Of a stretch of 64,000 nt of DNA, positions 1 through 15,029 are shown piece by piece. The position numbers and the translations under genes are program-made. Position 1 is the first letter of the stretch, and each line of letters starts with the position of its first letter. A model generated the notes under the pieces. It did not search any database. It saw only the letters and a program-made list of their open reading frames with translations, and had not been told where the DNA came from. This DNA is from Cheilinus undulatus (Eukaryota; Chordata; Actinopteri; Labriformes; Labridae), in the NCBI RefSeq assembly GCF_018320785.1, contig NC_054868.1, forward strand, positions 40,617,874 through 40,681,873, given 5' to 3'.

Positions 1-502
1 ATGAAGTGGTAGCATTTAGAATTTAAGTATGAAACATGACTGATTTTTGCAGATCACTGGAAACGTAAGGTCAGTTATGAACCAGTGGATGTCAGGCCTA
101 TTTACATATTGCCTTAACACTGTGTTTTGGGCATGGCACACCAGAATGTCACCACACTGCTAACACAATGTCTCAGTGACAACCTGCAATCGTAACCATC
201 TTCGCCAGCCTTTTATGTAAATAACAGCCCCTACAACATTTCTGTGGTTGCTAGCTATACAAATAAATGCAGGGGAGTTAACCACAAGCTAAGAAGCATG
301 CTTTTAAAGAAATCAATGATACACTATTTAGCATCTAAACCCTGTTTGGTATTGGTTAACTTGAGACGACAACTCAAATCAAGACGACAATTCACAAAGG
401 AGTAGTGATGTGTTGTTCACAAGTAGCAGGTTCTAAGTGAATGATGGGAGCCACCTCCTATTTGAGAGACAGTTTTCATTTTTTCCATTGTCATGTTTAA
501 AG

Positions 503-800
503 TAGGGATGCATCGGTGCCTCGAATTAACATCAGTGTCTGCTGATATCAGCCCTGTTTAAAAATACTGACTATGGGCCAAATTATGTAGCATGAACAGA
601 TATCAGTTATCTATCATTTTTGTTGTGTCCAATCAATTTCATACTGGTTTAAATAGCTGCTGAATCAATTATTTCCTACAGGGCAGAGACCTAACCTGTT
701 GGACAAACTTTGAACTGATGTTTTTTGGTCAAACCTGAGAGAACTGAAATACTAGAGCAGACCACACACTACATGATAATCATGCCGACAGTCAGGCTGA
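503..800. mobile_element. TAGGGATGCA-family hAT MITE, one end recognisable
   Basis: Starts TAGGGATGCATCGG. The stretch GGGCCAAATTATG-AGCATGAACAGATATCAGTTAT closely matches 26,204-26,238 in the complete copy at 26128-26500. The right end is lost or diverged. Confidence 0.6.
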
Positions 801-879
801 ATCCCAACCAAAGTCAGCAAAGGCCTGATTATCAGATGGTTCTTAAGATTATCTTTCCAGATTATCCTGTAGTATGTGG

Positions 880-1068
880 TATGTTAAGAGTGACTTTTTC
901 CCACCTCCAACCAGCTCGGAGGCGCTCCAGCTCGAGATCATAGCCAGTAAACATGTTCAGTACAGAGCAGCAGAAGAGTGGAACTCAATTCCTACCCATA
1001 TCGGAGACTGCACAAACCTCAGTGTTTTTAAAAACCAACTGAAACCATGGCTCAACAAACAATAATGT
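880..1068 (+). pseudogene. non-LTR retrotransposon (LINE) ORF2 C-terminal fragment
   Basis: The frame ending at 1065 encodes VQYRAAEEWNSIPTHI, then LSVFKNQLKPWLNKQ and a stop. This is the terminal signature of reverse-transcriptase polyproteins in CR1/L2-like LINEs (AxxWNxLPxxIR, FKxxLKxWL). About 60 codons remain and upstream sequence is in other frames, so it is a 5'-truncated relic. Confidence 0.75.
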
Positions 1069-1069
1069 G

Positions 1070-4000
1070 ATCACTGATTTAAACCTCTGAATGCAGCAGT
1101 CCTAAAAACAATAAAATATCATTTTAAATGTGTTGTTACAACAAAACTCCACAACAAAAAAATCCTGTTGTGTGCGGCGAGCACCTCGGACATCCAAGCA
1201 GAAACGAGCATCAAATAGACAACAGCCAATCAAGAAGCAAGCTGGCCGAAGGAGGAGGTAAAACAAAAACACAGCCGTGGCAACGGTTGGTATTTGCCCC
1301 AGTTTTTACAGTTGGTGCATCTGTAGTTTAAAGACATAAACAAAGCAAAATGGCACTGATGGTAGTTTGCATGTATCTACACAACCACACCAATCTGGAT
1401 GGAGACAGCCCAGACCACCTCTGTGTGCAGTCTGAGCTATCTGACATCATCTTTAACTTGCATGAAGGCATGTCCATACACTGTAAAACTGAACAAGTTT
1501 AAAACACTCAGAATGTTTGTCATAACTGATTATGTAAAAAAATTTATAAGTAGTGGAAATACATTTTTTTGAGTATGAATCAAGGTAAAATTTCTAATCA
1601 ACATGTTAACTATCCACTGCAATTTTCCCTGTTGTCTTTCACATATTTTAATTTTGAAGAATTGTGCCACTCAAAGAAACTAATTTGATCAACTACAATA
1701 AAGACTGAAAGGTGAACTTTGACCCAGAAAGTGCTCTTTCACATAGTTCAGCACACCATTTTTACTTTGTTAAAGTTGGTGTCCAGTTGGTACTTGTCTT
1801 ACTGGGTGGATAACTTCACTCATAGTGAAATAAATGTCTAATGCTCAAAGGCATTCTGGGAAACTCTGTAGATTAAGGAATGAATGTCAAATAATTTGAG
1901 TACACTGACAAAAAATACTTGGAATAATTGAGTACTGTTTACTTTAAACTAAAAATGTGCTCTATCAACTCAGAAAAACAGAGCAGAAAAAGCTATTCTG
2001 GATTTTTAAGTTAACTCATTTTAAAAAAAGCTCTTTTACTGCTCAGCCTTACAGTGTATTATAACCACTTTGTATCCCAGTGCCCAAAACTGATATGAAG
2101 TCATGTGAATACAAAGTTTAAACACAGTCTCATGACCTTTAAGGTCTTTTAGTCTGTCTTGTGTTCTTTTAAAATGTTAAAAGGCATTTTTCACTGAAGT
2201 TATTTCAATCCAACCCAATCACGGGTCATCAACTGTGCTGGGTTTTGCTGTATGTTTTCTGATAATGCTACACCCTCTTTCTCCCATTGACATTTAATTC
2301 AATAAGCCTTTAACATGCAAAGAAAAAACTACACCACATCCTACAAGAGTTGAATTTAAGGCTGTAAAGATATCTGCCAAATGTTTAGCAGCTGGAATCT
2401 CCCTCTATCAGCCAATTACCCACCAGCAGGGAAGGGAAGTGCACTAAGTTGGAGTGTAAATAAATACAGAGGAGTAGAATAGAGGAGGTCAAAGAGTGCA
2501 AGCCGATTGTGGACTGGCAGCTGAATGAACTAGTTAGGCTACAAGATTTACTACACCTTTATAAGACCCAAGTAAAAATCAAACTACATTAAAACCTGTG
2601 TTGATAACAGTGCAACAGAAATACTAATCCAAGGCCACTATATGCTGTTGAATTTCTTGTTTTTAGCCAAAAATGCAACCAAAGTCCTGCACAGTGTCTG
2701 TACCACTCAAATAGAAAATGTTTCCTTCCACGAGCTGGGGATAATTTGTAATGACATCAGTTCCAATATGCTTAAAACTCAAAGCATTGAATCTCTCTTT
2801 TTAATGCAGATCTAGGGGGGCTGAAAGTTCCAGGAGTGGGGGGGCTCAAAGGGCTCAACTGTGATAAAATTCTGAGATACAGTGGCAAACCTAGAAGGAC
2901 TGTGGAGAGATGAGTTGTCATATCATGAAAGCATTGAGCTCTGCAGCTCACACAGACTCTTTGTGCTCAGAAGTAAATGAGATTTACAGATTACCAGCAG
3001 TTTTTGTCATGTATTGTGTTTTGCTGTAAGCTTCTGTTGTTAAAAATATTCACAGAACATCCAATCAACCTTGTGAAAGAGTATGCCACTCTGCAGTGTT
3101 GAAAACAGGGCTGGAAGGTAAAGTGGTAACAACCATGCACGCTGTGACCATGCAACACAAAGCTTCAATGATGATGTACCTGACTCTTTCACTCACATTT
3201 TAAATAACAAGCTGTTCATATACACTTCATGGATGTTTTACAGAAGTGGCACTAGATACTCCTTCTGGAATAACATTGACATTAAAAAAGTGGTGAGAGG
3301 AGACTGATGATCTGAGGCTGCTGTGCACATTTCCTCTCTCTCTACGAGACAAACAGCCACAGACTGAGAGGAGAAGGTGGACAGAGATATTTTAATATCT
3401 GGGTTTCTAAGAATATCTTCAAAGGGGCGACCTGCCAAGCTTTTGTTTAAAATGACTGGCAGTCTTTTTTACACAACATTTAGTAAAGTCAGACCAACAC
3501 AATCTTCTTTTCTTGTTCTCTTCATTTGCCTAATAACAGAACTGCTACAATAGTAATAACAGAAGCAAGGATATCACAGGCCTGCATGCTGTTTGACATC
3601 ACGTTAAACTAGTATGCTAATAAAGTCATACATCCTTTATCTTACAGTCATCTGTGCGCAGGACATGGTGGGAGCAACTAGACCTTAAAAGAAACAGAAA
3701 CAACAGCTATAAGTTGTAAACTCTACAGTATGTTTCACGTAAATGGAAGATATTTTTTTTTTAAATTGTATCACAAAAGATACAGATTAAAGATTAAACA
3801 ATCCTGGATTTGTGAGGGGAACACGGATACTTCTTTATATCTGTAAAAGTCACCACTCACCAGCATTTGACCAATACAGTGATTTTTTTTAAACTGACCT
3901 TTTTCAAGCCATACTGAAAGTATTTAAAAGTATTATTGACAATGATCTATTTTTTATTTCTCTAATTGGTACAATTAATCATGACAAATGCCCTGTCTGG

Positions 4001-4450
4001 ACTCAACTTAAGGGGCAACTACACAGACGATTTAACCTTGAATGTTCAAGGCAAGATACTTACACCCCTGCTGTTTCTGTAATATCTCATCCATAAGGAG
4101 CAGATGGTGTGGCAGAGTCATTTTGTCCCTGATCTGCCATCACAGGTAATGACATAGTGTAAACTATCAGTGTGTTAATAAGCCACGTCTCTTGCATTTC
4201 TACAGTTTTTTTTTAACACCATGTTAAATCCCACCCTGGGACACTAAAGTGCTGTCATTGTGGATACAATGTGTGAGAACAATAGCAGAGCTTTGTTAAA
4301 GTGTTGTTGGAGAACAGCAATCTGAAAAGGATGCAGTGATACCACCTCTGACACCAAGTGATCTGTAAAATTCATTCTTAAAACTATCTACTGATAGATA
4401 TATCTGTGATACGAGATGTTCCACGATCATTAATTTTACATGACTCAAAT
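1070..4450. other. lrba intron 1, no gene or clear element seen
   Basis: AT-rich, with chance frames only. TGGGGGGGCTCAAAGGGCTC near 2840 is G-rich but not a clear repeat. Confidence 0.5.
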
Positions 4451-4459
4451 AGTCCAGAG

Positions 4460-5449
4460 CAGTGGTTCCCAAAGTGGGGGTTGGGACCCCTGTGGGGGTC
4501 ACGAGACACTGAAGTGTGGGGTCACGGGTTGCATCCCAAAAAACAAGAGAATTTCAAAATGATACAAAGTTGTATATTTTAGCCATTATTGTTTAAAAAA
4601 AAAACTTAAAATGGGTTAAATTTAAAATGAAAACGTGGGTAGAAAGTGCGTTTTTTTCCTGAAATGTAAGTAATGTGTACAAAAACTTCCTAAAGTTTGT
4701 TAATACACGATGCTTTGTGCATTACTGACTTACTCCAGGGATGATAAAGATTATAAAGTTATAAATACTGAAATTTCCTAGTTTAAAAAGTTGTACATAT
4801 TGACATTATAAAATCAAAAATTTCAAGAAACCAAGCTGGTGGAAAATTTTGAATTTTTCTAAAAAATTAAGAGATCCTCTCAGTGGCCCTGATCTACTAC
4901 TATAATAACTAGGGATGCACAGTATTGTTTTTTGCCAATATCCAACATGACAATATTCACAAGATATTTTTAGTTACCGATATTGATACTAATATTGAAT
5001 TATAGTCAAGACCTAAAACTTCATCCTTAAAACACTCAATTTAAAGTTTAAAAATGAGTACATTTACAAATTTCCTTCTTTAAAAAAACCTTAGAAGCGT
5101 AAAAAAGATGATGAATAAAGAAGACGTCAGCTGATGTAGGTCCATTGGTCAGGCCTAGAACTGCACTAACTTATTTGTCCGTGAGGCCAATATTTACATC
5201 TGATTTTTATAGCCAAGATAAGATTATAGCCGATAATACCGTGCATCCCTAGTAATAATGGATGGTTTATATATAGATTTTTTGGTAATGAGGTAAGTGG
5301 GCCTGTTATGTCAGAATTTTGTCACTGAAAGCAATATAAATTGATGTGTCATTTTTCTAAGTGGGTCCTGTTAGTTAGTTTTTCTTAGATGCAAGTGGGT
5401 TAGGGGAGGGGGGGTGGGGTCCCTAAGGAAAGAAGGTTGGGAACCACTT
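4460..5449. mobile_element. hAT-type element (CAGTGGTTCCC ends)
   Basis: Left end CAGTGGTTCCCAAAGTGGGG, right end inverted AAGTGGTTCCCAACC. Target duplications GTCCAGAG (4452-4459) and GTCTAGAG (5450-5457) differ at one base. About 990 bp without a transposase frame. A second element is nested at 4910-5251. Confidence 0.82.
4910..5251. mobile_element. TAGGGATGCA-family hAT MITE nested in 4460-5449
   Basis: Exact inverted ends TAGGGATGCAC and GTGCATCCCTA. Internal segments GCTGATGTAGGTCCATTGGT and TTTTATAGCCAAGATA match the copy near 25,740-25,830. A clean target duplication could not be assigned. Confidence 0.75.
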
Positions 5450-5459
5450 GTCTAGAGAT

Positions 5460-8400
5460 AGGAAAATACTCTGTATATAGATCATACTGAGCACTGCTTT
5501 TCAAGATAGCATTACAGCGGCAGATAGTAAACAGTGGGATGTTGGTTCATAGACTGTAGCTTACATTAGCAGTCCTCTTTGCAGGGGCTGAATGTTGTCA
5601 CTGTGTAAAGTATATGTGACAATAACCTGACAAAGCCTTCATACAACTTTATCCCTACTTTTGAGAGCAAATTACAGCTGAATATATCGGTTAAAAAGTA
5701 CTGTGGCAGTAAAGCAGTAACTATGAAGGATACTAGTGGTGTGCAACTATATTACAGTTTTTATGGAGCATTTGACCAGGATTGTGGCCCTGAACTGATG
5801 AAAAAGCATTAGCAGCTACTTTAGCCGACTAGTAATTCTGCTGCTGATTAAAGAGGGGTTTGAATTCAACTGTTTAGTCAACTAATTGAACAGATTCTTA
5901 TCTGCAAAAGGCCCACATTGGCTGATAATGGTCTGGCTTTTGTACCAGTTTGTCATGTAATCAACAAAAATTCCTTCCACACTGGTCAGCAAACACTGGA
6001 ACCAAAGAAACAAGCTGCTTTTAGAAATTTCCACCATAGCGCAGATAAAGTCAAACTAAAGCATTCCACGAGGAAATGTCTAATAGACCTCTTTAATAGG
6101 CGCACTGTTTGTCTGGAAATCTAACTGCAGTTTCATGGCGGCTGCTATTGTCAACAAAAGGAAAAGGCTTGTCAGGAAACGGTCATTAGACATCAGAGTC
6201 CAGGCTTCTGGGAAATCTTGTAGTTCCTGGGAACAACTTTGAGCGACTGAACACGTCTGCCTCTGGAATGAAATGTTTAAAATAAACGACACTCTAACAT
6301 GACCTATTGAATTCACAGCTTTCTACGTCAGACAAAATCTTTACGGGCTCTCTGTCTGGAATGAGCTGTCCGGCATTAACACGATCCATGTTGCAGAATA
6401 ACTTTGCTCGGTTAAAGCGGGCCGGCTGATGGATAGCACCGATTGAAAGAGGAGATATGATCACGAGGTAAACAAAGAATATCACTGTCAGACACAGCAG
6501 TGTCTACTATTGAATAGTGGCAGTAAAAAGGAAGGTTGGCTCTGGTACAACATGTTAAAAATAGCAGCTGGATCAGGGAGGTGAAGAAGGGAAGAAACAA
6601 ACATTAGAGAGGAGTTCCAGACTGACTTCATGCACAGAGGAGGGAAAATGAGTATTTCAATATTAAGGACCAACCCTTTATTAGTCACTTTACCGTTAAG
6701 GTGTGGAGTTTTTATTCTACTGAAACACTCAACTATCTGGATTAAAGTTCAAGCTGTGTGACTCAAATGAAAAATGCAAAGGATAGAATAGTAAAAAAGA
6801 ATAATCATGAAATAGATGTCATTAAAGTCTGTCATTTCCTTCTTCCCTGTGTCTTCTACCTCTCTAAGGCAAAAGCTTCCCATACTTAACTGTAAAAATG
6901 TACAGCTCATACTGAAATAATTCAAGCTTAAAGAGAGGAAAAGTCTTCAGGAAAGATAAACGGTAAAAGAAAAATGTCCCCATAATGCATTTATTTTCAT
7001 CTTTCTGTTATAGGGTGCCATGAAATGTGCACATGGCTGTGAACATAGCCTTGCTGTCATATTGCTGTTTTACAAAACAGAAGGTTTTGCTTGAAGGACC
7101 AAGGACCGATCAATGCCAATACAGAATGAATTACAATAACCCAAATGAGAAGTTATAAACACAATAAGAAACAGCTTAACATTTAGTTTTTGCCACCAAA
7201 AAGATATGCTGAATGAATTTACAACAGCTATAAAAAATAAAATACTATTTTGACAAGAAGAGACAAGAAATAAAGCTCCATCCAGGATTAACATCTTCAA
7301 GACAATTTAACAAAGCATTTTAGAGTCTACTTTTTCACACAGGATAGATCAGCAAGTCATCCATAAAGAAATGGAAAGAAATTTTGTATTCAGAAAAAAA
7401 ATGACCCGATGTGAAGTATATAAAAAATTCTGTGGGTCCTAAAATTGAGCCTTGAGGGACCCCAAAACCACAGAATGTAATAGTCTAGATCGGTAGCAAC
7501 AAAAACTTTTGTCAACTCATTTAGTTGGCTAACTAGTTTTTATCCTATCAATTTTATCATTGATGTCGACCTTGAATTACTATTTTTTATTTTTATTTTT
7601 TTCACAATTTGCCTTTATTTTTTCAAGTATTTATTTAAAGAGCCACAGGTTGAGTATCACTGGTCTACATGCACCAAAAAAGTACTCCCTGAGAGTTACA
7701 GTTGAAAGCATTTAAAAAAATACCCCTCGTTTTAACACGTAAATGTAGAGTATGGTGTAAAAGTTTAGTCTTTGAAAGTATCACGCTAAAGCATATCTGA
7801 AGAAAAATATGTCCTACAAAAGGTGGAAGTTTGTTCTGAATGTACAAAGCAAGTCAAATGAGCTTAAAGCTGTTGTTTGGAGTTTTTAGCAGTTTATGAG
7901 GCACACTAAAATCAATTCAGATAACTCTAAAAGCCAAAGAGATCATCAGCAACAAGATTCATTATATCTACATAAGCATTTTTAATGGCCATACATGCTC
8001 CAGTAGGGTAGATGTCAGAAAAAGTTATCTACACTGCATGTCTGAAACAGATTGTGTTTACATTTTCTGAGGCAATGATTCATGGTGGGTGACACATTTG
8101 ACTGTTTAAAGACAGCAGGACGAGATTTCTGTCTCAAAACACTGCTTGACTGAAGTTGAAGTGTCCTTTAGTAACCTTAGATAAAGTAATCGAATCTTTC
8201 TAATCTTGGAACATGAGTATATTATTACATTAATTTAAACACCCCCCAGCTTTGGGTATAAAGGCAGCAGGATTGTATCTATTACAGTGTAAGCGCTCTG
8301 CTTGTGGTGTCCAAGAGTTGTTAGGGGAATTATCTAATAAACTATTTTATCAACAGACGAGTTGTGTCAGGATCTTGGCAGTTTAGCACCTCAGCAAAAC

Positions 8401-11400
8401 AATTCCCCTGGAGGAGTGGGGAAGCAGGAAACAGTCTGGAGCAAATCCAAGGTTGTTCCACTCCAGCAGCCCCTCTCTGGTCCGTGTAAACATTGTGACA
8501 GTAGCATCTACTGTGTATTTATAAGTTTGGCACAAAAAAGTCTGGTCATTTAAGTCATTCAAAATAAAAGCTAATATAGGACACATCAGTGCATCTTCAT
8601 AAGTTAACAAGTGTGAGTCAGTATTTGATTTCTGATGCAGGGGTAATAACTCGAGAGGCATAGCTATCAGGCATTTTTACTGTAAACCCTCACAAGTTAA
8701 CATTCATCATAAGAAATAAGCTGCAAAGGGAGTTGTCCTCACTGTCATTTAATGTTGGCATATATAGGCTGAAAGAAATGATCAGACTTGGATGAGTCCT
8801 GGCCCACATTGCTTTGTCTTTGTCCTGATTTACAGGTTGCAGTGGTAGCAGCATGGCACTTTAAAGGTAGCCAGGTCTTCTGTTGTCATCTAAACATAGC
8901 ACACAAAGTAAGTACATTTGTGTTTGGTAGATTATTTCGTTGTTGTAACAATAAATCATGTACTGTTGGAAAGTCTATTTCGTTTTTCAATAAGCATGCA
9001 CTTGTGGGATGAGCAGCAGAGCTGAGAATGTTGGTTGTGCCCATGAAAAATTTGCCAAATCTTCTGTCAATCCTAAACAGCTTATTCTGCCATTGACTCT
9101 CACAGACTTGCATAAAAACAGACATGTTCTGCATGTGCCTCATTTTAGACCTGAGACTACAGTTGCCACTTTTATACAATGTAGATATTTTACTTTAATG
9201 AACTGCAATCAATGACAAGCTTAAGGGTATTACAAACAAATAATACTGAGCTATTTTGTGCACAATTTATATGATGATTAACCTAGAATGAGCCTCATGA
9301 TCCACACATCCTTAAACCTTGTGTTGGCCTTAAAAAGTAGAAGTCATGTTTGGGTGTTTTTGAATTGCAGAGACAGTTGCCACAGGATGCCCAAATTCGA
9401 AATGTAAAGGCACTGACATAATTCAATAAAACATTTGTAATGTCAGATGCCAAACTGATAACCTCAGTGATGTTCCAGGTGAACACAATCCGACCTTGTG
9501 GCATTTATTTCAAATGTCCTCTGTTAACATGCTGTCTGTCTGATGATGCTGAAGATGTTTCATGAAATCTCCTGCCATATGTTGTGTCAGTTGCTGTTTA
9601 TGGGCTACTGCTTCAATCTTTTGACATCCATAAAGTTCACCTGGATTTGGAATAAACAAGATACTTGTGCGTGATTTAGAGGAGAAGCGCTCAAAAAGAA
9701 AATCCTTAAATGCAATTATGCCGTCAATAATGCCCCCCAGGAGCCTCCGTGCAGCAGATAGGAAGCAAAAAGCCTGCATTTTACTTTTCTTCATCAATGT
9801 TTTTCTTTCACTTAGTCCCACAAAACCTCCAGAGGGCTGAACACTAGCCTTAGCATCCCAGAGCTACCCTCTTCATGCTACCACTCAACACTGGCCACAG
9901 ACGTTCTTTCTCTTACCTTCTCTACCACAGCTTTGCCACCTTCAACAAACCCAGGCTTCCTTCATGAAAGCTCCAGGTATTGACAGGTGCATGGCCCCTA
10001 ATGTCCTCACAAACAAGACAACGATTCCTGGTGCCAAGATGACACATGAAATAGATTTGATATGGATTACTGTAGAGTAATAACTCAACTCTGTTCAGAA
10101 TTCATCAGTAGTTTGGAATGTATTTTTCTGAGCTCAGATCATGACCCAATTCACCAAAAGCAAGAAAACAACACCAATATTTGCTTCTTGTCAACTATTA
10201 TAAATGCAGAGTGAGTTGATATTTTACCCCTAGGGTGACTGGATTCGGTGCAAAAAAATATTGATTATATTAGCATTTATCTGGGCCAAAGTGCCAACAG
10301 GTCTTATTAAGTATACTGATAAAATATCCTGAGACGTGTTTGCTTGTTTATTTAAAAATGTGTTCAACATTTTTAAGATAGTGGGTCTGTTTTGTCCTCA
10401 CAAAATGCAAACAGTCTGGTGATGTTTTTCTGGGAAAATTAGTGAATTTAAGCAGAGAATATTTTGAAAAAAATGCTGGCCCTCAGCTACATGTTACTCA
10501 TAGACTCATAGACATATTAGTGATAGTTATGAACTGCTTATTGCCTGTGATGCCAGAAGAAAAAACAAGAACCTTCAACATGGATTCCTGGACACAGGCA
10601 GGATAAATCATAGAAAAAGATACATAAATCAGAAGAAAGGGCTGCAAAACAGTTTACAAAGTGATCTAGGTCTAAATCAAGAAACACTTGGTGCCTGATG
10701 AAAGTAAACAAGAAAACAAACTGTTTAAATCTCTAAATCATAAAAAATATCTTCTTAAATACTGAAAAAAACATTTTTAACTCCTCATCTTCTGTGCTAG
10801 AAAAAGGAGAATGGTACTGCTCTGTGGTTCTAAATACCTGGGTGTGGACTTTATGGCCTCCAACTAACCCTTATATTAAAAACAAGCTCGTTAATTTAGG
10901 CCATGCACACTCCCCCATCCACAACCTCTCCTCATCCTCCTTCTTCTGAGGCAGAGACTGGTACTCAGAGAAAAAGCAAACAAACTAGGGGATGATCTTA
11001 AAATGGGTGCTAGGAATAATCACCTTCTTGCAGTGAAATATTTATGGTCGAGGGCTTCACTGCGGTTGAGCTGGGCAGTTTGTCATTATGATGATACCTG
11101 AAGTTTCTTATGTAGTGCTAGCAGTGGAATTAACTGTCGCCATGCACTTTAACACCAATATTTACCACTTCAGCTTTCCTAGCATTGCTCCCTCATGGGT
11201 GAAACCAAAGTCAAGTGTTTGCCCGCTCTGGTTAATCATTCCATCATCAAGCAGGGCTCTAATAGACTTCTTCCAACTCTATAGAGCCAACAGAGTAACA
11301 AACTTATCAGCGTCTTTTTTACTGTTTAAAGAAAAAATATCTTTAAAAACAATAAGGGATCCTGTCAGTAGCAATGTGGTAACTGTTTAAAACTGAGCTT

Positions 11401-14400
11401 GATCCAAAACCTCTAGGAACTAATCTGTTACATGGCAAATATTACAAACATTAGTTTTGCTAATGACACCACTAGGTACTACGCCACTAGGCCAAATTTC
11501 AGAAGTGGAAAAAAAGTCCAAATTAAGTTTCTAAATCACAAGAAATTAAGCAATAATCTTTGATTTGGGATGTAATATACGTTGCTTCTACATGTGAGGA
11601 AACCATGCCAGTTCACAGGAAAAACGTGCCTCCCTCAACTGTTAAAAACTGCCACAACTTTACAATGGCGGGTTCATCTGGCTAGACTTTAAAGTCTCAG
11701 TGGAGCTGAGGGGGGTATCAGAGTCTACTTGCTTGGTTAGTGAGGAAATGCAGTGAAGTATGATAGTTTTGATGTGTGTATTTCTTAACTCAAAACATAC
11801 ATATACGATGTAGCGTGAAGTTTTAACAGCACTGCCTTCAAAATGATATTATAACATCCTAGTATCCAAAAAAAGTTTTTTTTCAGTTTTGAAAATAAAG
11901 GTATGTCTACAAAGTGCATTAGTGGCACTATTGTAAATTATTGTTACTACTGTCAGCTCCTACCCTCTGGCAGGAGGTTCAGATTGCCAAAGACTTAATC
12001 TAACAAGATGACAAATTCATCCATAACCAAGCCATTGCACAACAACATTTTAAAAATGATATGGTGTATTTTATTTTCACTAAAGATGTCTGAAGATGCG
12101 TTTTAATGATGGTTCTGACTTCAGTTGTCCATAAATGTATTTTTGTCTTTATGCATTTAAGTGTTTTGTCTGAATTTGTGAGTAAATGCTATGAACTATC
12201 ACCTGGAAAAGCAAATCCACAAAAGAACCTGATATAACCCTAAGTAGAAGATTTTGATTTGATAAAGTATTTGGGTATTTTTCATTCAAAGGGCCATCTA
12301 AAATCTAAAACCTCTCACTAGAAAAATAAGACTTTTTAGGACATTTTATGACCTTAAAGCCTAGTTCAAGACTTCAGGGATCTTCAGGACCACGATCTTA
12401 GAATCAAAATGAATGAGTTATTAAAAGTTTAATCCTCATACAGTGTGAGCCTATAAGGACAAGGATTATTTCAACCAGAAACATTTTCAGCACAAGGCTG
12501 TAAACGTGGTTATTTCTGCTGTTAAAATCAGTATTGTAACATGGGTGTGCATGTAGCATTGGATGCTTTTGCAAACTGCAGTTTTTCACACGTATGCACG
12601 AGCTTTAATTTTCAACCACAGACGATGACGCTTGTTTTAGACATTGTGACCCTCTTAAAGTATTTTGCAAAACATATTCTTTGTGTTTTGAAAAAGTCAA
12701 TGTCCCTTACACACACTGTTAAATTAATGTGACCCCGCCTGAATGTAAACAGGCACTGAGGCATTTCAGTAAACTTAAGCTCAGAACAGTTTTAAAGCCT
12801 AATTAGAAAATTTAGGGTGACACTGAATTTGTTTACACAGGGTAAAGAAGCTGAGCGCCTAAAGCTATTCTTTCTAAAATTACTACTTTAACTTAAGCTG
12901 CATCAAAGCACTCAAGAAGCATTTTGTGATTTGTGAGCCCCTCAGACACTGCTCTATAGTAGGCAGCAGCTATCAATTATAGGTAAAGATTTAGAAGTAT
13001 GCTCTGTTTGTCACTAGAATTGTTCCTGCAAATTGAAAATGACAATACATGAGTTGAGAAAGTGAGGCATCAGAGGACAATTATCACAAGTCAGTCAGTA
13101 AATAAAGGCATTCTTTGATGATGTATTTGTTTTTGGGCTGCATGCCCAATGTATTTCCTGTGTTGCTAACAGGTTAGGTGGCAGACCTTGGCACAGATAA
13201 GCTGCTGATGCATAGAGCAAAAGCAGGTCAAGGGTAGAGGAAGCAGCTGAACAGCCGATGGTCAGCAACACTTTCTGCATTCACTGGAGAGCTCGAACCC
13301 CAGCTGAAGAGCAGACATAGGCCTCTAGAAGCATATTCCCCTATGTATTACTCTGTTTTTTGTTTTTTGTTTTGATGTTATGGTTAGAAAGTGTATTTTC
13401 TGAAAGACTCGTCTTAATTATTTTTCCTCATAGTTTCAATGCAAAAGCAGATGTATAACAGCATTGAGTAGACCTGTAGCTCTGTGATCTAGTCTTCAAG
13501 TTAGAGAAGAGAAAAGAAACCCAAAGTAAATATGTGAACTCCTTACTCGATCAAAAGAAGAAATAACTGCTGAATGTCTTTAGATTGTCACTGCTTTATG
13601 GTTTTAAATAAGCTGTTAATAACACTCTCGCCACCATTTTTTGTGAGATAGCAATGCATCCTGGTTGAAATAATATTTTACTGATATAGTCGACTTCCCT
13701 CTTGTGCAAGGTACAAAACTTTTATACAACAGGACTGAATATTTTAAAGCTACACACTTAGGGGCATTCCACATAACAGAAGTGGAAGCAAAACTGGTGG
13801 AGAGCCAGATCTGGCACACAAAACCTAATTTTAGAAATCAATAGATATTCTATCTTTAACATTCAGACTCATACAGGCTACCACAGTCACACCCCTGAGT
13901 TTCCAGTCTGATTAGGTGTGTGGATTGTCGTGCCATCTGCTCTTCGACGCACACACACTGAAGGTCTGCAAATAAATTCTGCAGCCCGTGCATGCAATCA
14001 AAAGGTGTTTGGTTTGTCTGCCAATGTGAGACTAACCTGAACAGAACCAAATGACAGTCCTGTCACACAACCACATCAGAGAATATGCATGGTAATGTTT
14101 TAAACTCCAGATTAGCAAACAACTGTAGGCTGCTGGAAAACAAATAAATCATTAAAAGAGGGGAATCACATAGTACATCCCACAGTTAATAGGCGGGAAT
14201 GAGCCACAGTCTATGCTGCTACTGGAGCGTTTGCTTCCAAGCAGGAAGAGAAAAACTTCTAAATGGTCATCATTGTGTCAGTATTCAGCAACAGTTCTGT
14301 TAGACAAGGGTTGACTTGTTTCCAGTGAAACTTAGTTGGATGCCATCACCACCTATCCATGAAAACATAAAGCTAAGAGCATGGCAGGCTGTCCAAAGTA

Positions 14401-14725
14401 TAATGGGGCATTCTCCCTGTGAATAACACTTGTGTGATACTTGGTGTACACCATGGAAAACAACAGAGGTAAACAAAAGTGTTAGGATTTGTTCAAGTAG
14501 ATGAATAAAGATGACTCCTATTCCCCCCCCCCCCCCCCAAGCATTCTGAACACTGAATGATGTCTGCATGTAGCACAGTTGTTTCAACTAGAATAATGAC
14601 AGATCTGTCAGCGTAGTAATTCTTTACTCTACCATAAGCTGACTGCAAACAGTGTACATATTTATGAATGGATCTTGAGGCATTTACAGTTACAGCTTAA
14701 CAGGACTGAGTAGCTCCTGATGCTG
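5460..14725. other. lrba intron 1, mostly featureless
   Basis: No exon with family similarity. The longest frame, 103 codons at 9510-9821 (minus), shows no known motif and no splice context. A hAT-like end, GTTGAGTATCACTGGTC, occurs at about 7650-7665. Confidence 0.5.
14523..14538 (+). repeat. poly(C) run, 16 nt
   Basis: Sixteen consecutive C; length prone to sequencing and assembly error. Confidence 0.95.
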
Positions 14726-14730
14726 TAGAG

Positions 14731-15029
14731 CAGTGTTGCCAAGCCATTTTTCCTTGGACCTAAAAAGACAGAGCCCCTCCAGGACCCAAGAGAGAAGAAA
14801 AAACACACTGCCGCCAAAAATCAACATAGATTTTAATTGTTTCACTGATAAAAGGCCTCTGCATACTTTTCTTATCAAAAGACCTTTGTATAATCTCCTT
14901 AATAACTGCTTTATCATGGTTTTAGTCAATGTTTGCAAATCTAATTTTGCCAGCCTCAGAGCACAACATGCCTCGTGCCCTCCTTGAGATCTTTAGCGGG
15001 GGTCTCGTACTCCAGTTTGGGAACCGACG
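14731..15029. mobile_element. hAT-type element, degraded
   Basis: Left end CAGTGTTGCCAAGCC, right end inverted CGTCGGTTCCCAAACTGG, the CAGTGGTTCCCAAA class. Flanks CTGTAGAG and CTAAATAG share only five of eight bases. An 84-codon open frame within is accidental. Confidence 0.55.

Noticed and set aside
9510..9821. 103-codon open frame, minus strand
   Set aside because: No recognisable motif, no splice context, lies in lrba intron 1; probably chance.
11088..11390. 100-codon open frame, plus strand
   Set aside because: No domain; no homologue recognised; no start or splice context.
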